Shown here: positions 1 through 6,483 of the stretch, piece after piece
Position numbering within the stretch: position 1 is the first letter of the stretch
Layout: each line of letters begins with the position of its first letter
Source: a halophilic archaeon J07HX64
GTDB taxonomy: Archaea > Halobacteriota > Halobacteria > Halobacteriales > Haloarculaceae
Assembly: GCA_000416085.1 (NCBI GenBank)
Contig: KE356579.1
Span: 1,923,229-1,930,452 of the forward strand
Length of the DNA: 7,224 nt
Direction: 5' to 3'
The notes under the pieces: model-generated
What the model was told of the DNA's origin: nothing
What the model saw: the letters and a program-made list of their open reading frames with translations, nothing else
Databases searched by the model: none
Program-made: the position numbers and the translations under genes

Positions 1-1
1 C

Positions 2-1081
2 GAGGTGATCGAACAGTTCGAGACCGAGCACGACGGTATCGGGTTCGTCTACGACTCGGGGGTGTCACACACCACACAGACCTACGAGGACTACATCGAC
101 GCCGTCGAGACGTACGGAAAGGACCTGCTCCTCGTCGAGGAGGGCGAACAGTTGCCGGTAGCCGGTGTGGACGTGTTCGTGCTGAACCCGGCAGCGGGTG
201 ACTCCGGAGACGATATCGACTACAACTGTGTGGCGCTGCAGGTGGAGTACGACGGTGTCACTCACCTGATGACCGGGGACGCCGGGTCGGACGCGGAACA
301 GCGGATGGTCTCGGAGTGGGGGACACGGCTTCCGAGTGATATCTACCAGGTCGGCCACCACGGCTCCAGCACCTCCTCGTCGGAGCTGTTCGTGGAGACA
401 GTTGACCCGAATATCGGAGTTGTGTCGAGCGCCTACGACAGCCAGTTCGGCCACCCCGACGACGAGGTGCTGGTCAGGTTCGACGAGTTCGACATCGAGA
501 CCTACTGGACGGGCGTCCACGAGGAGACAACGGCTACCGTCGACGGAACGGTGACCACAGAGCCAGATATCGCGTTCTCGACGGACCCACTGGAGCTGCT
601 GGCGGAGAAACCCGACAGCGAGGTGATGCGCGTTCCTGCCGGGATCGACGGCTCCGGTACGTCGCGGTTCGTCGTCGACCGGGTCGAGGACGGCAGAGCA
701 GTGTTGCTCCCGCTGGCCGGCGGTGGGTCCGACCGGCGGGTGGCTGTGGCGCCGGAGCGACTTCCCGACGGGGCCGGTGAGCGCTCTATCGTGTCGATGA
801 CTGTCGAACGGGGCGGTCTGCGGGGTATCGAGTCCGACACCGCGGCGACCGATGAACGAACCGCGGTCGCCACGGAGGACTGGCGCGGCTGTCGAGACCA
901 CTCTCCGAGGTCCGCTGAGTCGGTCGTGCCCCGACTCCTCCCACCGCGTCGAACGTGGCCGGACGGTCAGACCTCGACGACGGCCGCGGAGACAGAGACG
1001 AAGATGACCATCCCGAACACGTCGACGACGTTCGTCACGATGGGGATGGTGGTGTCGTCCGGGTCGACACCGACCCGGTAG
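2..1081 (+). CDS. MBL-fold (ComEC-like) hydrolase with C-terminal DUF3006-like domain; 5' partial, C-terminal frameshift
   Basis: This is the 3' part of a metallo-beta-lactamase-fold protein of the ComEC/Rec2-like branch. Its start and the usual HxHxDH metal motif lie before the window. Numbering from the GTG at 5, the visible motifs are YDSG (16-19), TGD (90-92), GHHGSSTSSS (117-126) and FGHP (148-151). These are the later metal-site and loop motifs of that family; the substrate is unknown. Residues about 218-293 (RFVVDRVEDGRAVLLPL, then ERLPDGAGE) resemble DUF3006, a small domain often found in haloarchaea. After Trp293 the frame becomes Arg/Pro-rich, is unlike the family, and runs 115 bases into the convergent transporter gene. 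One base appears to be missing at 884-885. Restoring it gives a tail reading ARLSRPLSEVR and a stop at 916-918, a typical DUF3006 ending. The literal open frame ends at 1081, but the biological end is probably 918. MBL identity is solid; the exact role is not. Confidence 0.8.
   Translation, partial: EVIEQFETEHDGIGFVYDSGVSHTTQTYEDYIDAVETYGKDLLLVEEGEQLPVAGVDVFVLNPAAGDSGDDIDYNCVALQVEYDGVTHLMTGDAGSDAEQRMVSEWGTRLPSDIYQVGHHGSSTSSSELFVETVDPNIGVVSSAYDSQFGHPDDEVLVRFDEFDIETYWTGVHEETTATVDGTVTTEPDIAFSTDPLELLAEKPDSEVMRVPAGIDGSGTSRFVVDRVEDGRAVLLPLAGGGSDRRVAVAPERLPDGAGERSIVSMTVERGGLRGIESDTAATDERTAVATEDWRGCRDHSPRSAESVVPRLLPPRRTWPDGQTSTTAAETETKMTIPNTSTTFVTMGMVVSSGSTPTR
917..937. terminator. Hairpin between convergent genes, possible bidirectional terminator
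   Basis: GAGTCGG (917-923) and CCGACTC (931-937) form a perfect 7-bp stem with a 7-base loop. The hairpin begins inside the inferred true stop (916-918) of the MBL gene and lies about 30 bases beyond the stop (967-969) of the convergent transporter gene. No clear T-run follows on either strand, and archaeal termination depends mainly on T-tracts, so the terminator role is inference. Its position does fit the frameshift-corrected end of the MBL gene. Confidence 0.35.
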
Positions 1082-1548
1082 GAGAGATAGGTCGCGAGGA
1101 AACTGAACACGACTGCGATGAGAGCCACGGAGGTGCCGCTGACCAGTGAGATGACGAGCAGCTCGGGGAGGGTCAGCGCGGCGCCGATTACCAGTCCGAC
1201 GAGATACGCACCGACAGCGAGCGCCGTGAACACGGAGACTGCGAGCGCGAGAATCGCGGCGATGTTCGCCACGAGCACACGGTCCCGGGGATCGAGACTG
1301 GTCGTCCCCAGGTGAAACCGTGTCGAGAGACGCGAACTCAGGATGGCACCGAGGTTCCCGCCCATGTCGACCATCGTCGGGACCATCACCGCCAGCAGGG
1401 TGAACTCGGTCAGCATCTCCTCGGCCTCCTCGAGTGTGAGCCCGGCCCACAGGACGACCACCGAGAGCACCACCAACAGGGGGAACATGTTGCGGACGAT
1501 TGTCCGCCACCGCCAGGTGCCGAGCGAATCCTGTACAGGGGTCGTCAC
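967..1548 (-). CDS. MgtE/SLC41-type divalent cation transporter, second half-length subunit
   Basis: This 193-residue membrane protein matches the MgtE integral-membrane domain (divalent cation channel/transporter, probably Mg2+) without the cytoplasmic N and CBS domains of bacterial MgtE. Hydrophobic stretches lie near 22-37, 49-62, 92-125, 127-153 and 168-191. The family signature is clear: MVPTMVDMGGNLGAILSSRL (55-74) corresponds to the P-x-x-GGN-x-G region. VDPDDTTIPIVTNVVD (161-176) corresponds to the DP-x-x-P-x-x-T-x-x-D motif whose last Asp lies in the ion path of this family. The GTG start at 1548 overlaps the TGA of the upstream transporter gene as GTGA, with GGAG seven bases before it, so the two are co-transcribed and probably translationally coupled. 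The two halves likely assemble as one heteromeric transporter, by inference from the tandem arrangement. Ion specificity cannot be read from sequence. Confidence 0.85.
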   Translation of the reverse strand: MTTPVQDSLGTWRWRTIVRNMFPLLVVLSVVVLWAGLTLEEAEEMLTEFTLLAVMVPTMVDMGGNLGAILSSRLSTRFHLGTTSLDPRDRVLVANIAAILALAVSVFTALAVGAYLVGLVIGAALTLPELLVISLVSGTSVALIAVVFSFLATYLSYRVGVDPDDTTIPIVTNVVDVFGMVIFVSVSAAVVEV

Positions 1549-2116
1549 AGGACCACTCCCACGAGCCAGACCGAGAACAGTAGAAAGACCATGTCGAAGA
1601 TATCACCGAGTGTCGTAACAATGGGACCGACGAGGTTGTCGGGGTCGTAGCCCGACCGGAAGCCGGCGAAGACGAGCGCCAGCAGTCCGACTATCATCAC
1701 TACCGAGGTCAGCACCCCGGCAACGAACATAATCCCCACGAGAACAACCAGACTCGCGGGGGTCCAGCCCGGCAGTATCAGGAGTGCCCCCCAGGTGATG
1801 ACACCGATCAGAATCGAGATACCGACCCCGTTGACCAGCGAGGCGAGCGCGGCGTTGACCAGTCGCTCGTCGCGCTGGAACCGGGGGTCGATCAGCCCCT
1901 GGTGGAGACCGCTGGCGATGCGCCCCCCAGCGCGCCGTAGACGTTGCCACGGGTCGCGAGAAAAACGGGCACCATCACCAGCAACCCCGGGTACTCGGAG
2001 ACACTCTCGACCAACCCCTCCAGCACGAGTCCGGCGAACAGTCCGCCGGACAGCGCCACGAGCAACACGGGCAGTGACTCGCGGTAGATCTCCCAGAAAT
2101 CGCTCCGGACGCCCAT
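1545..2116 (-). pseudogene. MgtE/SLC41-type divalent cation transporter, first half-length subunit, frameshifted
   Basis: This is the first gene of the transporter pair. From ATG 2116 the frame reads MGVRSDFWEIYRES, a first hydrophobic segment (about 15-35), then MVPVFLATRGNVYGALGG (48-65). It then slips into ASPAVSTRG and stops at 1892. The family sequence resumes in another frame as RIASGLHQGLIDPRFQ and runs to the stop at 1545, including GYDPDNLVGPIVTTLGDIFD, the pore-region motif. The break is at a C6 run (1923-1928). One more C would restore a 190-residue protein, matching the 193 residues of its neighbour. As written the gene is broken after about 65 residues, so it is either a recent pseudogene or a sequencing error in a homopolymer. 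GGAG lies eight bases upstream of the start, and a TATA-like box at 2139-2146 supports it. Confidence 0.8.
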
Positions 2117-2138
2117 ACCTATCTCTCCGTGGAGTCTG

Positions 2139-2146
2139 TATTAAAG
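2139..2146 (-). promoter_or_regulatory. TATA-like box for the transporter pair
   Basis: On the minus strand the sequence reads CTTTAATA, an AT-rich island in GC-rich DNA and a good match to a haloarchaeal TATA element. Its centre is about 26 bases upstream of the ATG at 2116, so transcription would begin at or near the start codon (leaderless or nearly so), although a GGAG also precedes the ATG. Assigned by position and composition only. Confidence 0.45.
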
Positions 2147-2171
2147 CTGTCGAGACCCCGGGTCCGGCCTG

Positions 2172-2382
2172 CTGACTGGACCCCAACAGCCCCGGTCTCC
2201 TCGGTGCCGGCGAGACTGCCCCGTTGGAATCCCATCACCGCACTGACAGACATCGACAGCTCTGTACCCCTCGACGCTGGCGAGACTGTCCTACTGTGCT
2301 CACCTCACCGTGCTGACAGCCATCGACAGTCCCAGTTTCCTCGATGTCGGCGGACCGGTGAGTCGCGGGGTTTGTACCGCTG
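2172..2382. repeat. Three imperfect tandem copies of a ~70-base unit in the divergent intergenic region
   Basis: Units begin with CTGAC at 2172, 2243 and 2313, giving periods of 71 and 70. Units two and three share CTGACAGNCATCGACAG at their starts. All three have a CTCG core 28-29 bases in, followed by a GGCG. Units one and two continue as GGCGAGACTG. Near each unit end there is an ACCG. In units one and two CTCG and CGAG could form a short stem around a 7-base loop; unit three has lost it. No credible ORF crosses the array. It fills most of the 284 bases between the transporter start (2116) and the dehydrogenase start (2401). It could be a regulatory array or simply a decayed duplication. 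Function unknown. Confidence 0.6.
2371..2376 (+). promoter_or_regulatory. Weak TATA-like element for the SDR gene
   Basis: TTTGTA is centred about 27 bases before the ATG at 2401, the spacing expected for a leaderless haloarchaeal promoter, and lies at the end of the third tandem repeat unit. It is flanked by GGACC (2352-2356) and GGTCC (2382-2386), a short inverted repeat. The box itself differs from a strong TATA element, so this is a positional guess. Confidence 0.3.
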
Positions 2383-2400
2383 GTCCACCTAAAGGTAGGT

Positions 2401-3366
2401 ATGGCAGACTCCTGGACAGCAGCCGAGATGCCGGATCAATCGGAACGAACTGTCGTGGTGACAGGTGCGAACAGTGGCCTCGGCTACGAGGCGACAGAGG
2501 CGTTCGCCCGGAACGGTGCGACAGTGGTGATGGCCTGCCGGAGTCTCGAGCGGGGCGAGCAGGCCGCAAACGAGATCAGAGAGACAATCGAGCAGACGGG
2601 AGCCGTGCTGAACGTCCGGCAGTGTGACCTCGCCGACCTCGAATCGGTGGCGTCGTTCGCCGATGGCGTCCGCGAGGAGTACGACCAGCTTCACGTGCTG
2701 TGTAACAACGCCGGTGTGATGGCGATCCCGCGCAACGAGACAGCCGACGGGTTCGAGATGCAGCTCGGTGTGAACCACCTCGGTCACTTTGCACTAACGG
2801 GACACCTGCTCGGTCGACTCGTCAGGACAACCGGGGAGACGCGGGTGGTCAGCCACTCGAGCGGTGCCCACACCGCCGGCGATGTGGATTTCGACGACCT
2901 CCATCGGCAGGAGTCCTACGACAAGTGGGGCGCCTACGGTCAGAGCAAACTGGCGAATCTCCTCTTTGCATACGAACTCCAGCGCCGACTCGACGACGCC
3001 GGGATCACCGGGACAAAGAGCGTCGCCTGCCACCCCGGCTACGCCGCGACGAACCTGCAGTACCGCGGTCCCGAGCAGTCGGGGTCGCGACTGCGGTACG
3101 CGATGATGAAGGTCGCAAACACCGTCGTCGCACAGTCTGCCGAACAGGGTGCGCTACCGTTGCTGTACGCGGCCACGGCCCCCGATGTCGAGGGGGGCGA
3201 GTACTACGGCCCCGGCGGCCTGATGAACATGCGCGGTGCACCCGAAAAACAGCAGTCGAACGAGGCCTCCCACGACGAGGCAGACGCGAGACGACTCTGG
3301 ACCCGGAGCGAGGAGCTAACCGGTGTCGAGTACGACATCGAGGGGCTGGCCCCCGCGCCGGCGTGA
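2401..3366 (+). CDS. Short-chain dehydrogenase/reductase (retinol dehydrogenase/protochlorophyllide reductase-like)
   Basis: This 321-residue classical-type SDR is a soluble NAD(P)H-dependent oxidoreductase with a Rossmann fold. The cofactor motif TGANSGLG is at 21-28 and NNAG at 102-105. The catalytic set is Asn125, Ser153 or Ser154, Tyr179 and Lys183 (YGQSK). Arg47 after the second strand (ACRS) suggests NADP(H) preference. HPGYAATNL around 216-224 is the usual post-catalytic loop that covers the cofactor. Length and layout fit the retinol dehydrogenase/WWOX-like SDR branch common in haloarchaea; the substrate cannot be deduced. The ATG at 2401 gives the short acidic leader usual for this group before the first strand. 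An internal Met10 would also keep the fold but is less likely. The gene is divergent from the cation transporter pair and convergent with rtcB, so it is probably monocistronic. Confidence 0.9.
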   Translation: MADSWTAAEMPDQSERTVVVTGANSGLGYEATEAFARNGATVVMACRSLERGEQAANEIRETIEQTGAVLNVRQCDLADLESVASFADGVREEYDQLHVLCNNAGVMAIPRNETADGFEMQLGVNHLGHFALTGHLLGRLVRTTGETRVVSHSSGAHTAGDVDFDDLHRQESYDKWGAYGQSKLANLLFAYELQRRLDDAGITGTKSVACHPGYAATNLQYRGPEQSGSRLRYAMMKVANTVVAQSAEQGALPLLYAATAPDVEGGEYYGPGGLMNMRGAPEKQQSNEASHDEADARRLWTRSEELTGVEYDIEGLAPAPA

Positions 3367-3405
3367 GTATCGACAGCCTGTGATTCCTGTGTGCCCGGTG
3401 AACTG

Positions 3406-3465
3406 CCGGAGACAGTCGAACGGAGCGAGCGACTGCCCGGACTGTCCGACAGCGGTCGAGCCGGG
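3406..3465. repeat. Inverted repeats between the convergent SDR and rtcB genes
   Basis: The 101 bases between the two stop codons contain several nested inverted repeats. CAGTCG (3413-3418) pairs with CGACTG (3430-3435) and can be extended by CCGG at 3406-3409 and 3437-3440. CTGTCCGACAG (3442-3452) is a palindrome around one central base, enclosed by CCCGG (3436-3440) and CCGGG (3461-3465). The two sets are mutually exclusive in part. They may help separate the convergent transcripts; no ORF or RNA gene is apparent here. Confidence 0.4.
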
Positions 3466-3467
3466 CG

Positions 3468-6353
3468 CTACCCCTTTATATTGCAGACCGGGTAGGTTCG
3501 GGCGACACGGTCGCCGATGCCGAGCGCGTCGGACACCCGGACCACCTCGTCGACACTCTTGTAGACGCCGGGGGCCTCCTCGGCGACGGTTGCGCCGCTC
3601 TCGGCTCTGATGTAGATCTGGTCCTGTTCGCGCAGGTCATCCACCACGTCCTCACCCCAGTACTCCTGTTTTGCCTGTGTACGTGACATGAGTCGGCCGG
3701 CGCCGTGGGCGGTCGAGCCGAACGTCTCGCCGAGTGAGTTCTCGCCACCCCGCAGGATGTAGCTCCCCGCACCCATGCTCCCGGGGATGATGATCGGCTG
3801 GCCGACGTCGCTGTAGGCCGGCGGCAGTTCGGACCGGCCGGCGGGGAACGCACGCGTCGCACCCTTTCGGTGGACGTACAGCTCCCGTTCGCTCCCGTCG
3901 ACATCGTGGACCTCCTTCTTGCCGATGTTGTGTGCCACGTCGTACAGCAGTTCCATCCCCATGTCACGCCACGGTCGGTCGAACACGCGCTCGAACACAC
4001 GCCGGGTCTGGTGCATGATGAGCTGGCGGTTGACCCACGCGAAGTTGATCGCCGCACACATCGCGCCGTAGTACTTCTCGGCGAGTTGTGAGCCGGCGGG
4101 CGCGGCCGCGAGCTCCTTGTCCGGCAACTGGTTCAACAGCCCCTGGTGGGTCTGCTCGATATCGCGCAGATAGTCCGTACAGACCTGGTGACCCAGACCG
4201 CGCGAGCCACAGTGAATGAGCACCACAATCTGGTCCGGTTCGAGCCCGAACGCGTCGGCAACATCCTCGCGATAGATGTCGGTGACCCGCTGGACCTCTA
4301 GAAAGTGGTTACCGCTGCCGAGGCTGCCGACCTGGTTGCGGCCGCGGTCCTTTGCCTTCTTCGAGACCGCCCCGGGATCTGCGTCCCGCCGAACGCCCTG
4401 GTCCTCGCAGTGTGCCAGGTCCGACTCGATGCCGTGACCCTCGTCGACGGCCCACTCGACTCCTCGCTGCAGGATATCCTCGACAGGTGCCCCCTCGACG
4501 ACGCCACCGCCACCCAGACCTGTCGGCACGTTCGCGAACAGCGCGTCGACGAGCTGTTCCTCGTGGCCCTGCACCTGTTCGTACGAAAGGTTAGTTTTCA
4601 GTAATCTTACCCCACAGTTCGAGACGACGAACCCGTCCGCGAGGAAATTGTGTGCCCCGTGGTCGACGCCGATGTCGTAGACGGTCGTCTCACCGCTCTC
4701 CCGAATCTCCGACACAGTCGTCTCGACCGTGAGATTCTCGGCAACGGATACCTGCTCGCAGTACGCTTCGAATTCGGGAAAATCAGCGGGCGGACGGGGA
4801 CGACCGTCACGCTCACTCCAGATACTCCGCTCGATGAATCGCTCGTTGATATCGAACTGTGCTTTGATTCTTTGCGGAGACGTTCCACCGTCTGCGAGCG
4901 CCTTTGCGTCCGCGGCGACCTGTGCGCGCTTGTCGATTGTCTGTTCTTTGAGCTTCAGATACTGGATGGCCTTTGCAGCGAGTCGCTGTTTCTCACGGCT
5001 GTACGTGTAGCCGACAGTCGAATAAAACCGGATGAGGTTCCTGGAATCGTTCTTGACACCGAGGCGGAATCGCACCGTATCGTGCGTGCTGTTGCTGTCC
5101 GTCTGGAACCGCTCGATGCTGTTCGTCTCGATGCCGATATCGTCGAGAAACCCTGCCACCTCTCGCATGAACTGCTCGCCCGCGTCAGCGGTCTCTACGG
5201 TTCGCGTCTGGGAAACCTTCGGACAGTAGAGGTTTCTCTCGTGCTGTGCTGCTGGGGCGCTCATCTCGGCTCCGAAGTACGCCGAGAAGTACAGCCGCTT
5301 TTGCCAGTCGGCAAGCCGGTGGAAGTACCACGGCGTAGTGAACCCGGATTCGATCTTCTTTCCGGCCGGTGCACCGAGTTTCTGCATCACGAGCTGGAGG
5401 GCCCGCGAGGAGGAGCGGATGCTGTGCTCTGTCCGCTCGAAACTCGTCCCGTCGATTTCGTGTGAACGCTCACGCGAGTAGATTGGTGAGGCTGTGAATC
5501 CGACACGCTCGATGTCCCTGCCAATCGCTTCGAGATCATCGGGGTCGCCGTAGAACGATGTGAGGCCCGCGTTGGTGAACGCCCCGTCGCCGGTGTGGTA
5601 GCCGACGAGTTTGAGCAGATGCTGGAATGTCTCGTCCGTCGACTTGAGCGGCAATACGTCGCGCTCGTTCAGGACCCGTCGAATCTGTGGATTCTCGTCG
5701 GCGAAGTCCTCCTCGGTCAGCACGGTGAACTCCTCCACTGGCTCGTCGTCGATGCCGCGGAACGGGCTGACGTGGACCGTCTGTCCCGGCTCGAGGCTGC
5801 CGAGTTCGGTCATCCCGCTGGGCGTCAGGAACGGGTGGTCGACGGTCGCCTCGATGGTATCCCCGGTTTCGGTTTCGAGTTCGTAGACCGTCTGGCCCTC
5901 CTGCTCGGTCAGTAGCTGGATTGTCGACGCTATCTGTCCCTCTTCGGTCGCAACGACCGCCTGTTCGGTCTCAAAATCCCCCACAAGGTCTCCAATCTCT
6001 CGTCGCCGTCCGAACTGCAGGCGAACGCTGGTCCCGCCTGGGAGGCAGTTGATATCGTATCCGATAGCTCCGGGGCTGAGACAGCCGTCCTCGGCGTCGA
6101 TGCCGGCGACACCGCCGACGGGGAATCCGTAGCCCTGGTGGGCGTCGGGCAGTGCGAGGGCGTACTTCCGGACACCGGGCAGGTGTGTCGCGTTTTTGAG
6201 CTGCTGGAGGCTCCTGTCGTCTGCGATCTTTGCCAGCAGAGCCTCGCTGGCGAGCACACGGCCGGGGACCCGCATCTCGCCTTCCTGTGGAAGTTCCCAG
6301 ACGTACTCGCGGACACGCTCGAGTGTGTGGCTGCCAGTTTCGAATGTTTTCAT
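3468..6353 (-). CDS. rtcB: RNA-splicing ligase RtcB, intein-containing precursor
   Basis: RtcB joins RNA 2',3'-cyclic phosphate or 3'-phosphate ends to 5'-OH ends using GTP and Mn2+. In archaea it ligates tRNA halves after intron removal, in the cytoplasm. The precursor is 961 residues: an N-extein of 102, an intein of 477 and a C-extein of 382. The spliced protein is 484 residues, the usual RtcB size. In spliced numbering the active-site residues known from Pyrococcus horikoshii RtcB are all present: Asp100 and Cys103 (GYDINCGVR), Asn205-His206 (GNHFLEV), His237 (IHCGSRG), His331 (DVAHN) and His406 (STAHGAGR), the last being the guanylated His. The ATG at 6353 gives MKTFETGSHTLERVREYVWE, matching archaeal RtcB N-termini. 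A GTG at 6377 would add eight residues and is less likely. No archease, the usual RtcB cofactor protein, is in the window. The TATA candidate upstream is weak. Confidence 0.95.
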   Translation of the reverse strand: MKTFETGSHTLERVREYVWELPQEGEMRVPGRVLASEALLAKIADDRSLQQLKNATHLPGVRKYALALPDAHQGYGFPVGGVAGIDAEDGCLSPGAIGYDINCLPGGTSVRLQFGRRREIGDLVGDFETEQAVVATEEGQIASTIQLLTEQEGQTVYELETETGDTIEATVDHPFLTPSGMTELGSLEPGQTVHVSPFRGIDDEPVEEFTVLTEEDFADENPQIRRVLNERDVLPLKSTDETFQHLLKLVGYHTGDGAFTNAGLTSFYGDPDDLEAIGRDIERVGFTASPIYSRERSHEIDGTSFERTEHSIRSSSRALQLVMQKLGAPAGKKIESGFTTPWYFHRLADWQKRLYFSAYFGAEMSAPAAQHERNLYCPKVSQTRTVETADAGEQFMREVAGFLDDIGIETNSIERFQTDSNSTHDTVRFRLGVKNDSRNLIRFYSTVGYTYSREKQRLAAKAIQYLKLKEQTIDKRAQVAADAKALADGGTSPQRIKAQFDINERFIERSIWSERDGRPRPPADFPEFEAYCEQVSVAENLTVETTVSEIRESGETTVYDIGVDHGAHNFLADGFVVSNCGVRLLKTNLSYEQVQGHEEQLVDALFANVPTGLGGGGVVEGAPVEDILQRGVEWAVDEGHGIESDLAHCEDQGVRRDADPGAVSKKAKDRGRNQVGSLGSGNHFLEVQRVTDIYREDVADAFGLEPDQIVVLIHCGSRGLGHQVCTDYLRDIEQTHQGLLNQLPDKELAAAPAGSQLAEKYYGAMCAAINFAWVNRQLIMHQTRRVFERVFDRPWRDMGMELLYDVAHNIGKKEVHDVDGSERELYVHRKGATRAFPAGRSELPPAYSDVGQPIIIPGSMGAGSYILRGGENSLGETFGSTAHGAGRLMSRTQAKQEYWGEDVVDDLREQDQIYIRAESGATVAEEAPGVYKSVDEVVRVSDALGIGDRVARTYPVCNIKG
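4617..6047 (-). mobile_element. RtcB intein with LAGLIDADG homing endonuclease domain
   Basis: A 477-residue in-frame intein splits RtcB between GYDIN and CGVR. Splicing motifs: block A starts with Cys1 (CLPGGTSV); block B is TVDHPFLT (68-75, T-x-x-H); block F is VYDIGVDHGAHNFLADG (456-472); block G ends FVVSN with Asn477, followed by extein Cys+1. The residue before the terminal Asn is Ser476 rather than the usual His. The homing endonuclease part has two LAGLIDADG-like helices: LVGYHTGDG (147-155, acidic Asp154) and FSAYFGAEM (254-262, acidic Glu261). Both putative catalytic acids are kept, so the endonuclease could be active. Residues about 376-412 look like a helix-turn-helix. Inteins at this RtcB site are known in archaea such as Methanocaldococcus jannaschii and P. 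horikoshii. Hand counts of single 60-base lines give G+C of 31/60 (4921-4980) and 35/60 (5041-5100) in the intein against 42/60 (3541-3600) in the extein, fitting later acquisition. Confidence 0.95.
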
Positions 6354-6396
6354 ACATTCTCTCGCTCGGGAAGCCACAAGAAAGGTTCGTCACACC

Positions 6397-6478
6397 GACT
6401 CCTGGCCTGTAACTGTACCCGAACCGGGAGAGGAGTCTCACAGACCGCCGACCTCTCTCGGTGTCCGACACAGGTCTG
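6397..6478. repeat. Inverted repeats in the rtcB / winged-helix divergent promoter region
   Basis: The 162 bases between the rtcB start (6353) and the start at 6516 hold no ORF but several inverted repeats. GACTCCT (6397-6403) and AGGAGTC (6431-6437) are a perfect 7-base pair enclosing CCCG-AAC-CGGG (6418-6428). CAGACC (6441-6446) and GGTCTG (6473-6478) enclose the palindrome GTGTCCGACAC (6461-6471). The second set ends just upstream of the TATA-like box at 6484. These are candidate operators for one or both divergent genes; whether the neighbouring winged-helix protein binds them is speculation. On the minus strand a weak TATA-like CTTTCTTG lies about 28 bases before the rtcB ATG. Confidence 0.4.
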
Positions 6479-6483
6479 ACGGC

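Noticed and set aside
65..1621. 518-codon open frame on the minus strand
   Set aside because: It is Arg/His/Pro-rich with no recognisable motif and lies antisense to the MBL gene and out of frame with the MgtE-like genes; an artefact of high GC.
2172..2382. CRISPR array
   Set aside because: Period and similarity do not fit: the units diverge along their whole length and there is no identical repeat with unique spacers. No cas genes are seen.
2129..2392. 87-codon open frame covering the tandem repeat region
   Set aside because: The product is basic and Pro/Arg-rich, unlike acidic haloarchaeal proteins, and no promoter or ribosome site supports it. The repeat period (70-71) is not a multiple of three, so the repeats would not be read in the same frame.
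2925..3383. 152-codon open frame overlapping the SDR gene
   Set aside because: An Arg-rich shadow frame of the clearly conserved dehydrogenase.
4650..5465. 271-codon open frame on the plus strand inside the intein
   Set aside because: It is antisense to well-supported intein motifs and its product has no recognisable domain.
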